DNA of 64,000 bases from Hymenobacter sp. BRD128. GTDB lineage: Bacteria; Bacteroidota; Bacteroidia; Cytophagales; Hymenobacteraceae. Each line of letters starts with the position of its first letter. Positions within the stretch are counted from its first letter, which is position 1. The notes beneath the pieces are model-generated. The model was not told the origin of the DNA. It did no database searches and saw only the letters and a program-made list of their open reading frames with translations. The stretch spans positions 2,294,001 through 2,358,000 of the forward strand of contig NZ_CP053908.1 of the NCBI RefSeq assembly GCF_013256625.1, in the 5' to 3' direction. The position numbers were made by a program, and so were the translations under genes. Positions 1-8,950 of the stretch are shown in pieces.

Positions 1-1
1 C

Positions 2-244
2 TTCGGCATCACCCGCAACCACCTGCTCGGCGGCGTGGTATTTGCCAATGCCCAGAGCGTAACCGAGCTCAGCGTGACCCACGGCCGGGTGCAGGATGGC
101 ACCTTCGAAAAGGTAGTGCCCGCCGTGGGCGGCGGCCTGCGCATCAACCTCAACAAAGCCTCGCGCACCAACCTGGCCATCGACTATGGCTTTGGCTTCG
201 ACGGCTCGCACGGCATCTCGCTGAATCTGGGCGAGGTATTTTAG
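2..244 (+). CDS. BamA/TamA-like outer membrane protein, C-terminal end (partial)
   Basis: The frame is open from the window edge and ends at TAG 242-244. The visible 80 residues alternate polar and hydrophobic positions and include a glycine-rich strand GGGLRINLN, then NLAIDYGFGFDGSHG and a last strand ending in Phe (LNLGEVF). A terminal aromatic residue is the usual signal for Bam-dependent insertion of an outer-membrane beta-barrel. The pattern resembles the last strands of the D15/surface-antigen family, which act in outer-membrane protein assembly or export. The N-terminal part lies outside the window, so the exact subfamily is unknown. Confidence 0.6.
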   Translation, partial: FGITRNHLLGGVVFANAQSVTELSVTHGRVQDGTFEKVVPAVGGGLRINLNKASRTNLAIDYGFGFDGSHGISLNLGEVF

Positions 245-310
245 GCTAGCCCTCGATTAGTATTAAGACAGGCTATATCTTGCTGATTTACTACCCTAGC
301 CAGCCGCCGC

Positions 311-961
311 ATGTCGCCCGCCACTACCGACGTTCTCCTTTATCAGTCGCCCGACGGGCAGATGCAGCTCGACGTGCAGCTCGACCACGATACCGTGTGG
401 CTCACGCAGGCGCAGATGAGTAAGCTATTTGAGACTACCAAACAGAACGTTAGCCTGCACGTTCGTAATTTATTTAAGGAGAACGAACTAGCTGCAAAGG
501 CAGTTATCAAGGAATCCTTGACAACTGCCGCCGATGGCAAGTCCTACCGCACTAACTACTACAACCTCGATGTCATTATCTCCGTCGGCTACCGCGTAAA
601 GTCGAAGCGCGGCACCAGCTTTCGACAGTGGGCCACGCAGGTGCTGCGCCAATATCTCGTGCAAGGCTACGCTTTGAACGAGAAGCGCTTACGTGAAAGC
701 CAGCGCCAGCTAGCCGACCTCAAGCGCCTCGTACAGCTGCAAGCCGAGGTGGCTAGCAGCCAAGAACTCACCGCCGACCAGTCGGACGCGCTGCTACGTA
801 TCCTGGGCGACTACGCCCGCGCCCTCGATGTGCTCGACCAGTATGACCACCAGCGCCTGCGCGTGGCCCGCGATACCGTGGCGCCGGCTGCCGCTGCCGG
901 CTTCGAGCTAACTTACGAAAGCGCCCTGCAGGCAGGCGACGCTGGTAGTCAATCTCATTAA
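311..961 (+). CDS. RhuM family protein, C-terminally truncated
   Basis: The N-terminal 140 residues match the RhuM (virulence protein) family: a short lead (LLYQSPDGQMQLDV), then a winged-helix-like segment (VWLTQAQMSKLFETTKQNVS) and the core FRQWATQVLRQYLVQGYALN. Full-length members usually run to about 330 residues and often continue into a Fic/Doc-like segment. This copy stops at 216 aa, shortly after LTYESAL, with an unrelated tail. The ppx start follows 49 bp later, so the missing part appears deleted rather than frameshifted. The function of RhuM is poorly known, and this copy may be inactive. Confidence 0.75.
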   Translation: MSPATTDVLLYQSPDGQMQLDVQLDHDTVWLTQAQMSKLFETTKQNVSLHVRNLFKENELAAKAVIKESLTTAADGKSYRTNYYNLDVIISVGYRVKSKRGTSFRQWATQVLRQYLVQGYALNEKRLRESQRQLADLKRLVQLQAEVASSQELTADQSDALLRILGDYARALDVLDQYDHQRLRVARDTVAPAAAAGFELTYESALQAGDAGSQSH

Positions 962-998
962 CGGCGAAAACTAGCGCCGCTGCGCAAACCCGCATTCC

Positions 999-1006
999 TA
1001 CCTTTG
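999..1006 (+). promoter_or_regulatory. Bacteroidota -7 box before ppx
   Basis: TACCTTTG matches the Bacteroidota TAnnTTTG -7 element and ends only 4 nt before the ATG at 1011. If the usual spacing to the start site of about 6-8 nt applies, the ppx mRNA would be leaderless or nearly so. The same octamer lies before gyrB (minus strand), before the tRNA-Pro/Arg pair and before the phage tRNA-Ala. Confidence 0.5.
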
Positions 1007-1010
1007 CCCG

Positions 1011-1988
1011 ATGGAGTATCAGCTGACCAAGCTCGCCGCCATCGATATTGGCTCCAATGCCGTGCGCTGCCAGATTTCGGCAGTTTTGTTCTTTCAGGGC
1101 CGCTACCGCCTCAAGCGCGTCGAGTACGTGCGCTACCCGCTGCGGCTGGGCGAAGACGTATTTGCCACCGGCGAGATTCCGGCCCGCAAGGCCGATAAGT
1201 TCGTCAAGTTTCTGCACTCGCTCAAGCTGCTGATGGAAGTGCACGAAGTGTCGCACCACCTCATCTGCGCCACCTCGGCCATGCGCACCGCCGCCAACGG
1301 CGCGGCCGTGGCTCAGCGCGTGAAAGACGAGCTAGGCCTTGATATCCACGTTATTGACGGCCAGGCCGAAGCCTCGTACATCAACCGCGTAATCGAGCAC
1401 GTGCTCGAAGACAACCGCCACTACCTGCATATCGACGTGGGCGGCGGCAGCACCGAGTTCAACATCTACCACGACCGCCGCAAGGTGGCCGCGCAGTCGT
1501 TCGAAATCGGCTCCATCCGGCGCATGCAGCAGGAAGAAAGCGGCCGCACGGTAGAGGAAATGAACGGCCTGTGGCAGCGTATGGAAGTGTGGGTGCGCGA
1601 AAACGCCCGCCGCTACCACGTCACGCGCGCCATCGGCACCGGCGGCAACATCAACAAGCTCTACAGCATGTCGACGGCCGCCCCTAACCGGCCCATCACG
1701 CGGCGCAGCGTGCAGGCGCTGCTCGACCGCCTCGGTGGCCTGAGCATGAACGAGCGCGTGAACGTGGCCATGCTCAACCCCGACCGTGCCGACGTGATTG
1801 TGCCCGCCGGCCACATCTACCTCGCGGCTATGGACTGGGCCAACGTCAAGAATATGATAGTGCCCGACATCGGCCTGAAAGACGGCATGTTGCAGGCGCT
1901 GTTTGAGCAGTATTTCGATGAAATCAGCCCCACCGTGCACCCAAGTATTTTGCCGGTAGCCGATGTAGAGAATGGGCCGATAATGTGA
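1011..1988 (+). CDS. ppx: Exopolyphosphatase, Ppx/GppA family
   Basis: This enzyme hydrolyses terminal phosphate from polyphosphate (or pppGpp) in the cytoplasm. The ASKHA-fold phosphate-binding motifs are visible: AIDIGSNAVR at residues 10-19 and DVGGGSTEF near residue 143, with IGTGGNINKL further on. At 325 aa it is the short form, made of the catalytic domains without a C-terminal HD extension. It converges on ppk1, with a shared bidirectional terminator between them, so the enzymes that break down and make polyphosphate sit side by side. GppA-type activity cannot be excluded. Confidence 0.9.
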   Translation: MEYQLTKLAAIDIGSNAVRCQISAVLFFQGRYRLKRVEYVRYPLRLGEDVFATGEIPARKADKFVKFLHSLKLLMEVHEVSHHLICATSAMRTAANGAAVAQRVKDELGLDIHVIDGQAEASYINRVIEHVLEDNRHYLHIDVGGGSTEFNIYHDRRKVAAQSFEIGSIRRMQQEESGRTVEEMNGLWQRMEVWVRENARRYHVTRAIGTGGNINKLYSMSTAAPNRPITRRSVQALLDRLGGLSMNERVNVAMLNPDRADVIVPAGHIYLAAMDWANVKNMIVPDIGLKDGMLQALFEQYFDEISPTVHPSILPVADVENGPIM

Positions 1989-2006
1989 TAGCAACTCAAA
2001 CCATGT

Positions 2007-2053
2007 AAAACAGCCAGACCTGCTGCGCCTCGCGTAGCAGGTCTGGCTGTTTT
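2007..2053. terminator. Bidirectional terminator between ppx and ppk1
   Basis: An 18-bp perfect inverted repeat (2007-2024 and 2036-2053) with an 11-nt loop has A4 on one side and T4 on the other. It lies between the convergent ppx and ppk1 stop codons and so can serve both transcripts. Confidence 0.85.
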
Positions 2054-2073
2054 ATTCCCGGCACAATCAATGG

Positions 2074-4413
2074 CTAGCCTTCATCCACCACCGTGGCGGC
2101 GATGTCGGTTTCGTGTTCTACTTCAATTTCCATCAGCGCCTCACCCTGGCCAAAATCGTCGGCGCCCTCCTCCACTTCCGGAATAATGGAGGCGGCTTCG
2201 GCCGCGTCAGCTTCGGCGGCGGCTAGCTGGCGGCGCTGGGCAGTTTGGTCATGCAGCAGGGCTAGCAGGCCCTCGGGCGTGGCCTGGGCCAGCTGCGCCT
2301 CGTCGGGGCGGCGGTAAAATTCGCGGTGGATGTTCAGGGCCGGCTCGCCGGGCGCGGGGCGCTGGCAGATGTAGGCACCATCCTCGCGCATGAGGTAGCT
2401 GTTCTGCGTATCCAGCAGGTTGAGCTGCAAGATGTTAATGGCCTCACGGCGCAGCTGTGGGTTGGTAATCAGAAACAGCGCCTCGATGCGGCGGTCGAAG
2501 GAGCGCACCATCGCGTCGGCCGAGCCAGCGTAGAGCCGCGCTTCGCCGCCGTGGTGGAAGTAGAACAGGCGGGCGTGCTCCAGGTACTCGCCCACGATGC
2601 TTTTCACCTCAATGTTTTCGCTCAGGCCCGGCCGGCCCGGCCGCAGGCAGCAAATGCCGCGCACAATAAACCGGATGGGCACGCCGGCCTTGCTGGCCTT
2701 GTAAAACTCGTCAATCAGCTCCCGGTCCTCCAGCGAATTCATCTTCATCACGATGCCGCTGGCTAGCCCTTTCTTGGCATTTTTGGCTTCCTCGCGCACC
2801 AAGTGAATGAGCTGCTGGCGCATGTCGCGCGGGGCCGTGATGAGGTACTCGTAGTCGTCGGGCTGCGAGTGGCCGGTGATAACGTTGAAAAACTCCGACA
2901 CGTCGTGGCCATACGTGTCGTTGGTCGTCAGCATACTCAGGTCGGTGTAGAGGCGCGAGGTTTGCTCGTTGTAGTTACCCGAGCCGATGTGCACGTAGCG
3001 CGTCACCTTCTCGCCTTCCTTACGGATAATCATCAGCATCTTGGTGTGCGTCTTGTACTTACCCACGCCGTAGATGACGAAGCAGCCGGCCTTTTCGAGC
3101 CGCGCACCCTCCCGAATGTTGCGCTCCTCATCGAAGCGCGCCTTGACCTCAAACAGCACCGACACGTGCTTGCCGTTCTCGGCGGCCTTGAGCAGGGCGG
3201 CCGTCACGCGCGAGTCTTCGGCTAGCCGATAAATCGTCTGCTTAATACCCAGCACCTGCGGGTCTTCGGCGGCGCGCTCCAGCAGGCGCACCACGGTTTC
3301 GATGCTGTTGTAGGGGTGGTGCAGCAGCACATCGTGGTGCTTGAGATACTCAAACATATTCTCCTCGGCGCCCTCGGGCAGGCTCTGGGGCTGCACCGGC
3401 GCGGGCAGCTTGGCACCCTTACCCCGGAAGCTGGGGTAACGCAAAATCTGGTTAAGCCCTTTTAAATCAAGCAGAATGGGAATGACAAAAATGTTGCCGT
3501 TGTCGATGTTCCAGCGCTCGCGCAGGATGTTCATCAGGTAGGGCGAGGCGTCGGGCTCGACCTCCACGCGCACCACCCGGCCGCGCTTGCGGGTTTTGAG
3601 GCCGGTCTGGATTTCCTTGATAAAGTTGCTGTCGATGTCCTCCGATTCTTCCAGCGTGAAGTCGCCGTTGCGGGTAATGCGAAACAGGTCGGCCGACAGA
3701 ATATCGACGTTGCGGAAGAGCTTGGGCAGGTTGGCCCGCACGATTTCCTCGATGGGCACAAATACCACCCGGTCTTTGCGCGTGATTTCAAAGAAGCGCG
3801 TCAGGTTTTGCGGAATCTGCACGAAGGTGAGGCGCTCCTGGCCCTTCTCCACGTCGGGCGCAGCGGGCAGCGGCGCGGCGCTGGCTAGCCCCGCCTCGCG
3901 CGTTACCACCCCAAACGTCAGCACCTGGTTGATGATGAGCGGAAAGCCGTGGTACGAGTCGTAGACCATCGGCGTGAGCAGCGGAAAAACGGTGTTTTTG
4001 AAGTAGCCTTCTACCTTTTTCAGCTCAATCTCGGTCAGCTCCTCTACCCGCTTGATGCTGAAGCCGTTCTTTTCAAACTGCGGCTTCAGCTCGTTCAGGT
4101 ACGTGAGCGACTGGTCATTGACGAAGCGGTGCGCAAAGTCGAGCAGCTTACGCCGAAAGGGCAGCTCGCGCAGGCCCGAGTAATCGACGCGCTCCTTGCC
4201 ATAGTCGAGGTAATTATACAGCGAGCCCACGCGAATCATGAAAAACTCGTCTAGATTCGAGCTGGTAATGCTCAAGAATCGTAGTTTATCAAACAGCGAG
4301 CGGCCAGGGTCCTTGGCCTGGTCGAGCACCCGGTAGTTGAAGCGCAGCCAGCTCAGGTCACGGCTGATATACTTGCTTTTGCGGATAAGGTCGGCAGACT
4401 TAAAGAGCTTCAT
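2074..4413 (-). CDS. ppk1: Polyphosphate kinase 1
   Basis: Ppk1 reversibly transfers the gamma-phosphate of ATP to growing polyphosphate. The N-terminal domain starts with YISRDLSWLRFNYRVL and contains SSNLDEFFMIRVG. The phospholipase-D-like catalytic half contains KARFDEERNI, the phosphohistidine segment YKTHTKMLMI, HIGSGNYNEQTSRLYTDLS and the second conserved histidine in LEHARLFYF. The length of 779 aa is within the family range; the last 70 residues form an acidic tail (AEADAAEAASIIPEVEEGAD) that looks like an added extension. The TAG stop is embedded in a GCTAGC motif. It is convergent with ppx. Confidence 0.95.
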   Translation of the reverse strand: MKLFKSADLIRKSKYISRDLSWLRFNYRVLDQAKDPGRSLFDKLRFLSITSSNLDEFFMIRVGSLYNYLDYGKERVDYSGLRELPFRRKLLDFAHRFVNDQSLTYLNELKPQFEKNGFSIKRVEELTEIELKKVEGYFKNTVFPLLTPMVYDSYHGFPLIINQVLTFGVVTREAGLASAAPLPAAPDVEKGQERLTFVQIPQNLTRFFEITRKDRVVFVPIEEIVRANLPKLFRNVDILSADLFRITRNGDFTLEESEDIDSNFIKEIQTGLKTRKRGRVVRVEVEPDASPYLMNILRERWNIDNGNIFVIPILLDLKGLNQILRYPSFRGKGAKLPAPVQPQSLPEGAEENMFEYLKHHDVLLHHPYNSIETVVRLLERAAEDPQVLGIKQTIYRLAEDSRVTAALLKAAENGKHVSVLFEVKARFDEERNIREGARLEKAGCFVIYGVGKYKTHTKMLMIIRKEGEKVTRYVHIGSGNYNEQTSRLYTDLSMLTTNDTYGHDVSEFFNVITGHSQPDDYEYLITAPRDMRQQLIHLVREEAKNAKKGLASGIVMKMNSLEDRELIDEFYKASKAGVPIRFIVRGICCLRPGRPGLSENIEVKSIVGEYLEHARLFYFHHGGEARLYAGSADAMVRSFDRRIEALFLITNPQLRREAINILQLNLLDTQNSYLMREDGAYICQRPAPGEPALNIHREFYRRPDEAQLAQATPEGLLALLHDQTAQRRQLAAAEADAAEAASIIPEVEEGADDFGQGEALMEIEVEHETDIAATVVDEG

Positions 4414-4655
4414 GAATCTCGGATTTTCGGATTTAAACGGATTTTGCGGATTTTGCGGCTAGGCTTCGCCTAGCGAAGCCGCTGCAAAACCGCCGAAGCC
4501 GCTGCCGAATAAACAAAATAACGGCGCACACCGGAGAGGTCTGCTAGGCTTGGTAAAAGAATAACGTGCGGCCCGCCAAAAACGACGAGCGCAAGCGCCT
4601 ATGGCCTTGCTTCGGGGGCCTGCACCTACCCAACCCGGCAGCCGGGCTAGCCGGA

Positions 4656-6341
4656 TTACTCGCGCCGCACGCGCTGCGGCATGGTCAGCAGCAGCAATAA
4701 AAACAGGCCCGCCCCCAGGCTGTACCACGTAATGACGGGCAGCCCCCGGTAGTACGGCATTTCGGCCGGGTAGTGCCCTAGCAAACTCAGACCCGCAAAC
4801 AGGATGCTGGCCAGCAGCAGCAGCGCCAGGATGGTGCGGCCCACGAGCTGGTCGGCCTTGCGCAGCAGGCTGGTGTAGCCGCTCAGCTCCACCTTCACGC
4901 GCAGGTCGCCCTTGCTGATTTTGCGCATTATCTGGCGCAGGTCGATGGGCAGCGTCTGGAGCAGGGCCAGCAGTTGCGTGCCCGTATACTCGGCCTCGGT
5001 AAGGATATTCTCGGGTGAGTATTGCTCCCTGAGAATGCGGGCGCCGTAGGGCCGCACAAACTCGAAGGTGTTAAAGCGCGGGTGCAGCACCTTGCCGATG
5101 CCTTCGAGAATAACCAGCGCCCGCAGAATGAGAAACACCGCGCCCGGCACTTGCAGCTTGTATTGATAAATAATACCTTGCAGCGAGTCGGCCAGGTCGC
5201 TCATGCTCATATCCTGCACGTCGAGCACCGAAAAGTCTTCGATGAGCAGGTTGAGGTCGGCCTCGAAGGCGCGCATATCGGGGATGTCGCTAGTCAGCGA
5301 CAGGCGCCGGAAGTTGAGCGCCATGCTGCGCGCATCCTGCCGGGCCATGCCGATAAACACGCCCGCGAAAGCGTATTTCTGCTGCTTGGTGAGCTTGCCC
5401 ACCATGCCGAAGTCGATGAGCACAATGGTGCCATCGGGGCGCACCAGCACGTTGCCGGGGTGCGGGTCGGCGTGGAAAAACCCGAACTCGAATATCTGGG
5501 TCAGGTAAATATCCATGCCCGTTTCGGCCACGGCTTCGGGGCTCAGGCCCCAGGCCAGCAGCTGGGCTTTGTCGGTTATCTTACAGCCATTTACAAATTC
5601 AATAACTAGGATTTTAGCCGTGTTCAGCTCGCGGTAGGGCTTTGGAATATAAAAGCTGGTGTAATTCTCGTAGAGCTTGCGCAGCTGCTCCATCGCGCGG
5701 GCCTCGGAGGTGTAATCCAGCTCCTTGGTCATGCTGCGCTCGAAGGCGTCCACCACGTCCTGCGGGTTGGCCAGGCCCTGGTTGCGCAAAAACGTGCTGG
5801 TGAGGCGCACCAGCTCGTGCAGCAGCCGCAGGTCGCCCTCCACTTTTTCGCGCACGCCGGGCCGCTGAATCTTTACTACTACCTCTTCGCCGCCGTGCAG
5901 CCGCGCCCGGTGTACCTGCCCGATGCTGGCCGAGCCGAGCGGCACATCATCAAACTCGCTGAAGACCTCCCCGAGCGGGCGGCCCAGCTCGGCCTCGATA
6001 AGGAGGCGCGCCTCCTCCGTCGGAAAGGGCGGCACGTTGCTTTGCAGCTTCTCAAACTCGTCGATGAGCGCCTGGGGCAGCAGGTCGGCGCGGTTGCTCA
6101 GAGCCTGGGCCAGCTTGATGAAAGTGGGGCCTAGCTCTTCGATTATCAGGCGGATGCGCTCCCAGCGCGTGGTTTCAAACACCGGGCGCTGGTCTTCTTC
6201 CAGCCAGCGCAGGCGGCGGCTCTGGCTCACGAGGCGGCGCAGGGGCGTAGTCGTCACTACGTCTTCGAAGCCGTAGCGCAACAGCACCTCGGCTACCTGC
6301 CTAATCCGGGTGAGGTTGGATATCGTATTTTTAAATAGCAC
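4656..6341 (-). CDS. AarF/UbiB/ABC1 family atypical kinase
   Basis: The protein belongs to the ABC1/UbiB family, which in many bacteria supports isoprenoid quinone synthesis. Kinase-like motifs are clear: VVVKIQRPGV for the lysine of the N-lobe, ADPHPGNVLV for the catalytic loop and LIDFGMVGKL for the metal-binding aspartate. The N-terminal family segment ELGPTFIKLAQALSNRADLLP precedes them. Two hydrophobic C-terminal helices (TILALLLLASILFAGLSLL and the segment near residue 540) anchor it to the membrane, as in UbiB. Length is 561 aa. Bacteroidota use menaquinone, so the precise role is inferred. Confidence 0.88.
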   Translation of the reverse strand: MLFKNTISNLTRIRQVAEVLLRYGFEDVVTTTPLRRLVSQSRRLRWLEEDQRPVFETTRWERIRLIIEELGPTFIKLAQALSNRADLLPQALIDEFEKLQSNVPPFPTEEARLLIEAELGRPLGEVFSEFDDVPLGSASIGQVHRARLHGGEEVVVKIQRPGVREKVEGDLRLLHELVRLTSTFLRNQGLANPQDVVDAFERSMTKELDYTSEARAMEQLRKLYENYTSFYIPKPYRELNTAKILVIEFVNGCKITDKAQLLAWGLSPEAVAETGMDIYLTQIFEFGFFHADPHPGNVLVRPDGTIVLIDFGMVGKLTKQQKYAFAGVFIGMARQDARSMALNFRRLSLTSDIPDMRAFEADLNLLIEDFSVLDVQDMSMSDLADSLQGIIYQYKLQVPGAVFLILRALVILEGIGKVLHPRFNTFEFVRPYGARILREQYSPENILTEAEYTGTQLLALLQTLPIDLRQIMRKISKGDLRVKVELSGYTSLLRKADQLVGRTILALLLLASILFAGLSLLGHYPAEMPYYRGLPVITWYSLGAGLFLLLLLTMPQRVRRE

Positions 6342-6515
6342 GTATTAAGGAGCTTAAATCAAATGGCCGACCAGCTGGCGCGGCATTGCACGAATTTTGC
6401 TGGGCTAGCCCCACGTGCCGCCCGCCGCAAAGGAACACGCCCGCCGCTGATTGTCAGCTCCGTGCTGGTTTTTTAGGCTACACTATGCGCTGCCCCCATC
6501 CCACCCACTCGCTCT

Positions 6516-7058
6516 ATGAACAATCGCTTACACTTACTTATTGAGCAGCTCGACCGGGCCACCGAGCAGGCCCTGGCCTCGGCCGAGGCGCTGGGACCGC
6601 GTGCCTACGTGCACCCCGTGCCGGGGCAGTGGGCGGCGGCGCAGGTTATCCATCACCTGCTCACGGCCGAAAAAAACATTGCCGGCGCCCTGCGCCACGC
6701 GCTCACCACCGACCACAGCAAGTGGCAGCTAGCCTCGCTCAAGCACAAGGTGCGCGCCCTGCTGCTGCGGCTGGCGCTGCGCGGGCCGGGCCTGCGGTTT
6801 AAGGTGCCGCCCACGCTGCCGCCGCCGCCCGACCCTACTACCCTCGCGCCGCTGCCCCAGCTGCGCGCCGAGTGGGCGGCCGTGCGCCGGCAGCTCGAAC
6901 AGGTGCTGCACGAGTTTCCGGGTACCAAGCTCAACCACACGGTGTTCCGACACCCGCGCGCCGGCTGGCTCACGGTAAGCCAAACGCTAGCCTCCATCCT
7001 CGACCACACGCTGCACCACCAACAGCAGCTCAACCGCATCAGCAAGGTACTGAAGTGA
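6516..7058 (+). CDS. DinB family protein
   Basis: This 180-aa protein has the four-helix-bundle pattern of DinB/YfiT-like putative metal-dependent enzymes. The three metal-ligand histidines expected of the family can be placed in VIHHLLTAEK (about residue 50) and in DHTLHHQQQLNRI near the C-terminus. WAAAQVIHHLL and the closing HHQQQL are typical family positions. A proline-rich loop (PPTLPPPPDPTTLAPLP) separates the bundle halves. Many relatives are bacillithiol S-transferases or are uncharacterised; no substrate can be assigned here. The gene stands alone and is divergent from the UbiB gene. Confidence 0.8.
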   Translation: MNNRLHLLIEQLDRATEQALASAEALGPRAYVHPVPGQWAAAQVIHHLLTAEKNIAGALRHALTTDHSKWQLASLKHKVRALLLRLALRGPGLRFKVPPTLPPPPDPTTLAPLPQLRAEWAAVRRQLEQVLHEFPGTKLNHTVFRHPRAGWLTVSQTLASILDHTLHHQQQLNRISKVLK

Positions 7059-7096
7059 GCATGAACAATTTCTCAGGCTCACTTCTGCATTCTAAG

Positions 7097-7513
7097 CTAC
7101 ACGGCCAGCGCCTGCGCCAGTTCGGCGGGCGGTACGGTGAGCTTGCGGCGGTCGAGGTCGAGCCAGGCGCCATCGACGGTCACGACGGCGGCCACCCGGC
7201 CATCGGCCTTGCTGATGGTGTGCTCGATGGTCCAGCGGGCACCGTCGGGCGTGCCGGCGGTTACGCGGCCAGCTACGGTTATCTGCTCGCCGCCGTGCAG
7301 CTCTTTGAGGTACTTGGTTTCTTCGCGGAAGAGAATGGGGCCCAGCCGCAGCTCGGCAAATTTCTTTACGTCGAAGCCCAGGCTAGCCAGCCAGTGCACG
7401 CGCTGGTCGGCGGCAAAGTCGGCGTAGGCCGAGTGGCGCATGTGGCCGTTGGGGTCGAGCTCGGCCCAGCGCACGGTATACGTTTGGCTATGAGTCATTA
7501 GCTTATTTTGCAT
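7097..7513 (-). CDS. Acyl-CoA thioesterase, hotdog fold (4HBT-like)
   Basis: A hotdog-fold thioesterase of the 4-hydroxybenzoyl-CoA thioesterase class, which hydrolyses acyl-CoA or acyl-ACP. The start of the fold, YTVRWAELDPNGHMRHSAY, carries the conserved Asp in the D-x-N-G-H-M motif and is followed by the long helix YADFAADQRVHWLASLGFD. Beta strands with EETKYLKELHGGEQITVAG follow. Its ATG overlaps the TAA stop of the upstream methyltransferase by one base (TAATG at 7511-7515), so translation is probably coupled. The in-frame ATG five codons in (MTHSQ) is an alternative start. Confidence 0.82.
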   Translation of the reverse strand: MQNKLMTHSQTYTVRWAELDPNGHMRHSAYADFAADQRVHWLASLGFDVKKFAELRLGPILFREETKYLKELHGGEQITVAGRVTAGTPDGARWTIEHTISKADGRVAAVVTVDGAWLDLDRRKLTVPPAELAQALAV

Positions 7514-8265
7514 TAATCAATAGCCGGCCCGAAGCCGCCGGCCAGGGTAAGGCGCACCAGGTATTGGCCGCCCTCGTCTTCGCCCAAAAACTCGACCTCG
7601 TAGCCGGCCTGGCGGGCCGCATCTTCCAGCAGGCTCGCATCGATAAAGAGCCAGGGAAACGGCTCGCCGGTCTGGCCTTTGTACTGAAAGGTGTAGGTGA
7701 CCTCGCCGTAGTAGGGGCCGTTGAGGTTGAATACCAGCGCCCCGTCTTCATCCTCATATAGGTAGCTGATGTCGGACGAAGTGCCCAGAATCTGGCCATC
7801 GGGTGCGAGCAGAGTGCGGGCGTGGGCCAGAAACTTATCGAGCCCTTCGAGCGTGCCGGCTAGCCCCAGGCCGTTCATGAGCATCAGGATGGTATCGTAG
7901 GGACGCTCATTTTTGGCGCGCGGGGCCATAATGTCGTGCTGCGCTGCCTGCTGCACGCCGCGCGCCTGCATCACCTGCACGGCGCCGGCCGAGTGGTCGA
8001 GGGCGCGCACGTCGGCAAAGCCCCGGCTTTGCAGCTCCAGCGTGTGGCAGCCGGCGCCGGCGCCCAGGTCGAGTACGCGGCCCCGGCATTCGTCGAGGGC
8101 CTGGCGCTCCAGCTCGGGCATGGCCAGCAGGGTGCGAAAGAAGTAGGCGGCGGGCAGCTGCTCGTCGTCGGCGGCGCTGCACTGCACGGTGAGGGCAGCG
8201 TTGGAATGGCCCTGCTGGTAGTCGAGCAGGGCTTGGCCGATAAGGTCGGGGGCGTGGTGGGGCAT
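7513..8265 (-). CDS. Class I SAM-dependent methyltransferase
   Basis: The glycine-rich SAM motif VLDLGAGAGCHTLELQ lies around residues 64-79, followed by ALDHS for the acidic residue that binds the ribose, and by DTILMLMNGLGLAGT as motif IV. The 250-aa protein has no extra domain, so it probably methylates a small molecule or protein; the target is unknown. It is the first gene of a two-gene operon with the thioesterase, to which it is coupled by TAATG. The HTLEL and SSDISYLYEDEDG segments are typical of a Bacteroidota methyltransferase subfamily of unknown substrate. Confidence 0.8.
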   Translation of the reverse strand: MPHHAPDLIGQALLDYQQGHSNAALTVQCSAADDEQLPAAYFFRTLLAMPELERQALDECRGRVLDLGAGAGCHTLELQSRGFADVRALDHSAGAVQVMQARGVQQAAQHDIMAPRAKNERPYDTILMLMNGLGLAGTLEGLDKFLAHARTLLAPDGQILGTSSDISYLYEDEDGALVFNLNGPYYGEVTYTFQYKGQTGEPFPWLFIDASLLEDAARQAGYEVEFLGEDEGGQYLVRLTLAGGFGPAID

Positions 8266-8367
8266 AGGAAAGGCGCAGTGGGCATAGCCAGCGCAGCGCT
8301 TTTAAACGTAAACGGCCCGGGGCCGGCCGGCAAAGGTCCGGCACTTTTCGCTTTTCACTTCCCGCCC

Positions 8368-8529
8368 ATGGCTGCCCAACTCAAAAAAGGCCAGTTGCCC
8401 ACCAAAATCTGCGCGACCTGCGGCCTGCCCTTCGAGTACCGCAAGAAGTGGCGCAACAACTGGCCGGAAGTGAAATATTGCAGCGAGAAATGCCAGCGCA
8501 ACAAGCCCGCCGCGCCGCCTTCTGCTTGA
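8368..8529 (+). CDS. DUF2256 domain zinc-ribbon-like small protein
   Basis: A 53-aa protein that matches the DUF2256 pattern: KICATCGLPFEYRKKW followed by WPEVKYCSEKCQRNK. The cysteine pairs C15-x2-C18 and C38-x3-C42 are likely to bind one zinc ion. Proteins of this family are often found next to photolyase or cryptochrome genes, but none is present here. The ATG at 8368 was chosen because the family sequence begins about 10 residues later. Cellular role unknown. Confidence 0.85.
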   Translation: MAAQLKKGQLPTKICATCGLPFEYRKKWRNNWPEVKYCSEKCQRNKPAAPPSA

Positions 8530-8554
8530 TTTCCTTACCAAACACCCGCCCCCG

Positions 8555-8950
8555 ATGGCCTCCAACCTCGACTACCTGAACCCCGACCTCCAGCCCCTGG
8601 TGGAGAAAGTAGAAGCCTACCTAGCTGCCAAAGAAGACCTGCGCAAGCTCACCATTGCCGAGCGCAACGAGGCTACCCACGATGCCAACGTGGCCACCTC
8701 GGCCCAGGAATTTGAGCAGCGCCCGCCCACCGGCTCGTTCGACCAGCACGCCGACGAGCTGGCCCTTCAGCACCAGGATGCCCAGCAGGCTATCGACCAG
8801 CTCAGCCAGGCTATTATCGGCCTGCTGCCTACCCGCGACGAATGGGTAAAAGTGAACCTCGGCTACGGCCCCAGCCGCGTGGGTGCCTGGCGCGTGCCCA
8901 ACCCCGATGGTTCGGGCACCGAGCACTACGAAGTGCGCGTGGTGATGTAA
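8555..8950 (+). CDS. Hypothetical protein
   Basis: A 131-aa protein with no family I recognise. Residues 10-45 are strongly helical and charged (VEKVEAYLAAKEDLRKLTIAERNEA), and a second helix covers ELALQHQDAQQAIDQL. The C-terminus looks like beta strands ending in HYEVRVVM. It starts 25 bp after the DUF2256 gene on the same strand, and so may share its transcript, and it ends at a strong hairpin. Codon use matches the chromosome. Confidence 0.65.
   Translation: MASNLDYLNPDLQPLVEKVEAYLAAKEDLRKLTIAERNEATHDANVATSAQEFEQRPPTGSFDQHADELALQHQDAQQAIDQLSQAIIGLLPTRDEWVKVNLGYGPSRVGAWRVPNPDGSGTEHYEVRVVM

Noticed and set aside
768..1259. 163-codon minus-strand frame across the RhuM end and ppx start
   Set aside because: It is antisense to ppx, Arg-rich and low in complexity, a typical shadow of GC-rich coding DNA.
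4459..4728. 89-codon minus-strand frame after the UbiB-like gene
   Set aside because: It overlaps the end of the UbiB-like gene in another frame, has shadow-like Ala/Arg composition and no family pattern.
6872..7501. 209-codon plus-strand frame over DinB and the thioesterase
   Set aside because: It crosses two well-supported genes in another frame and is antisense to the thioesterase.
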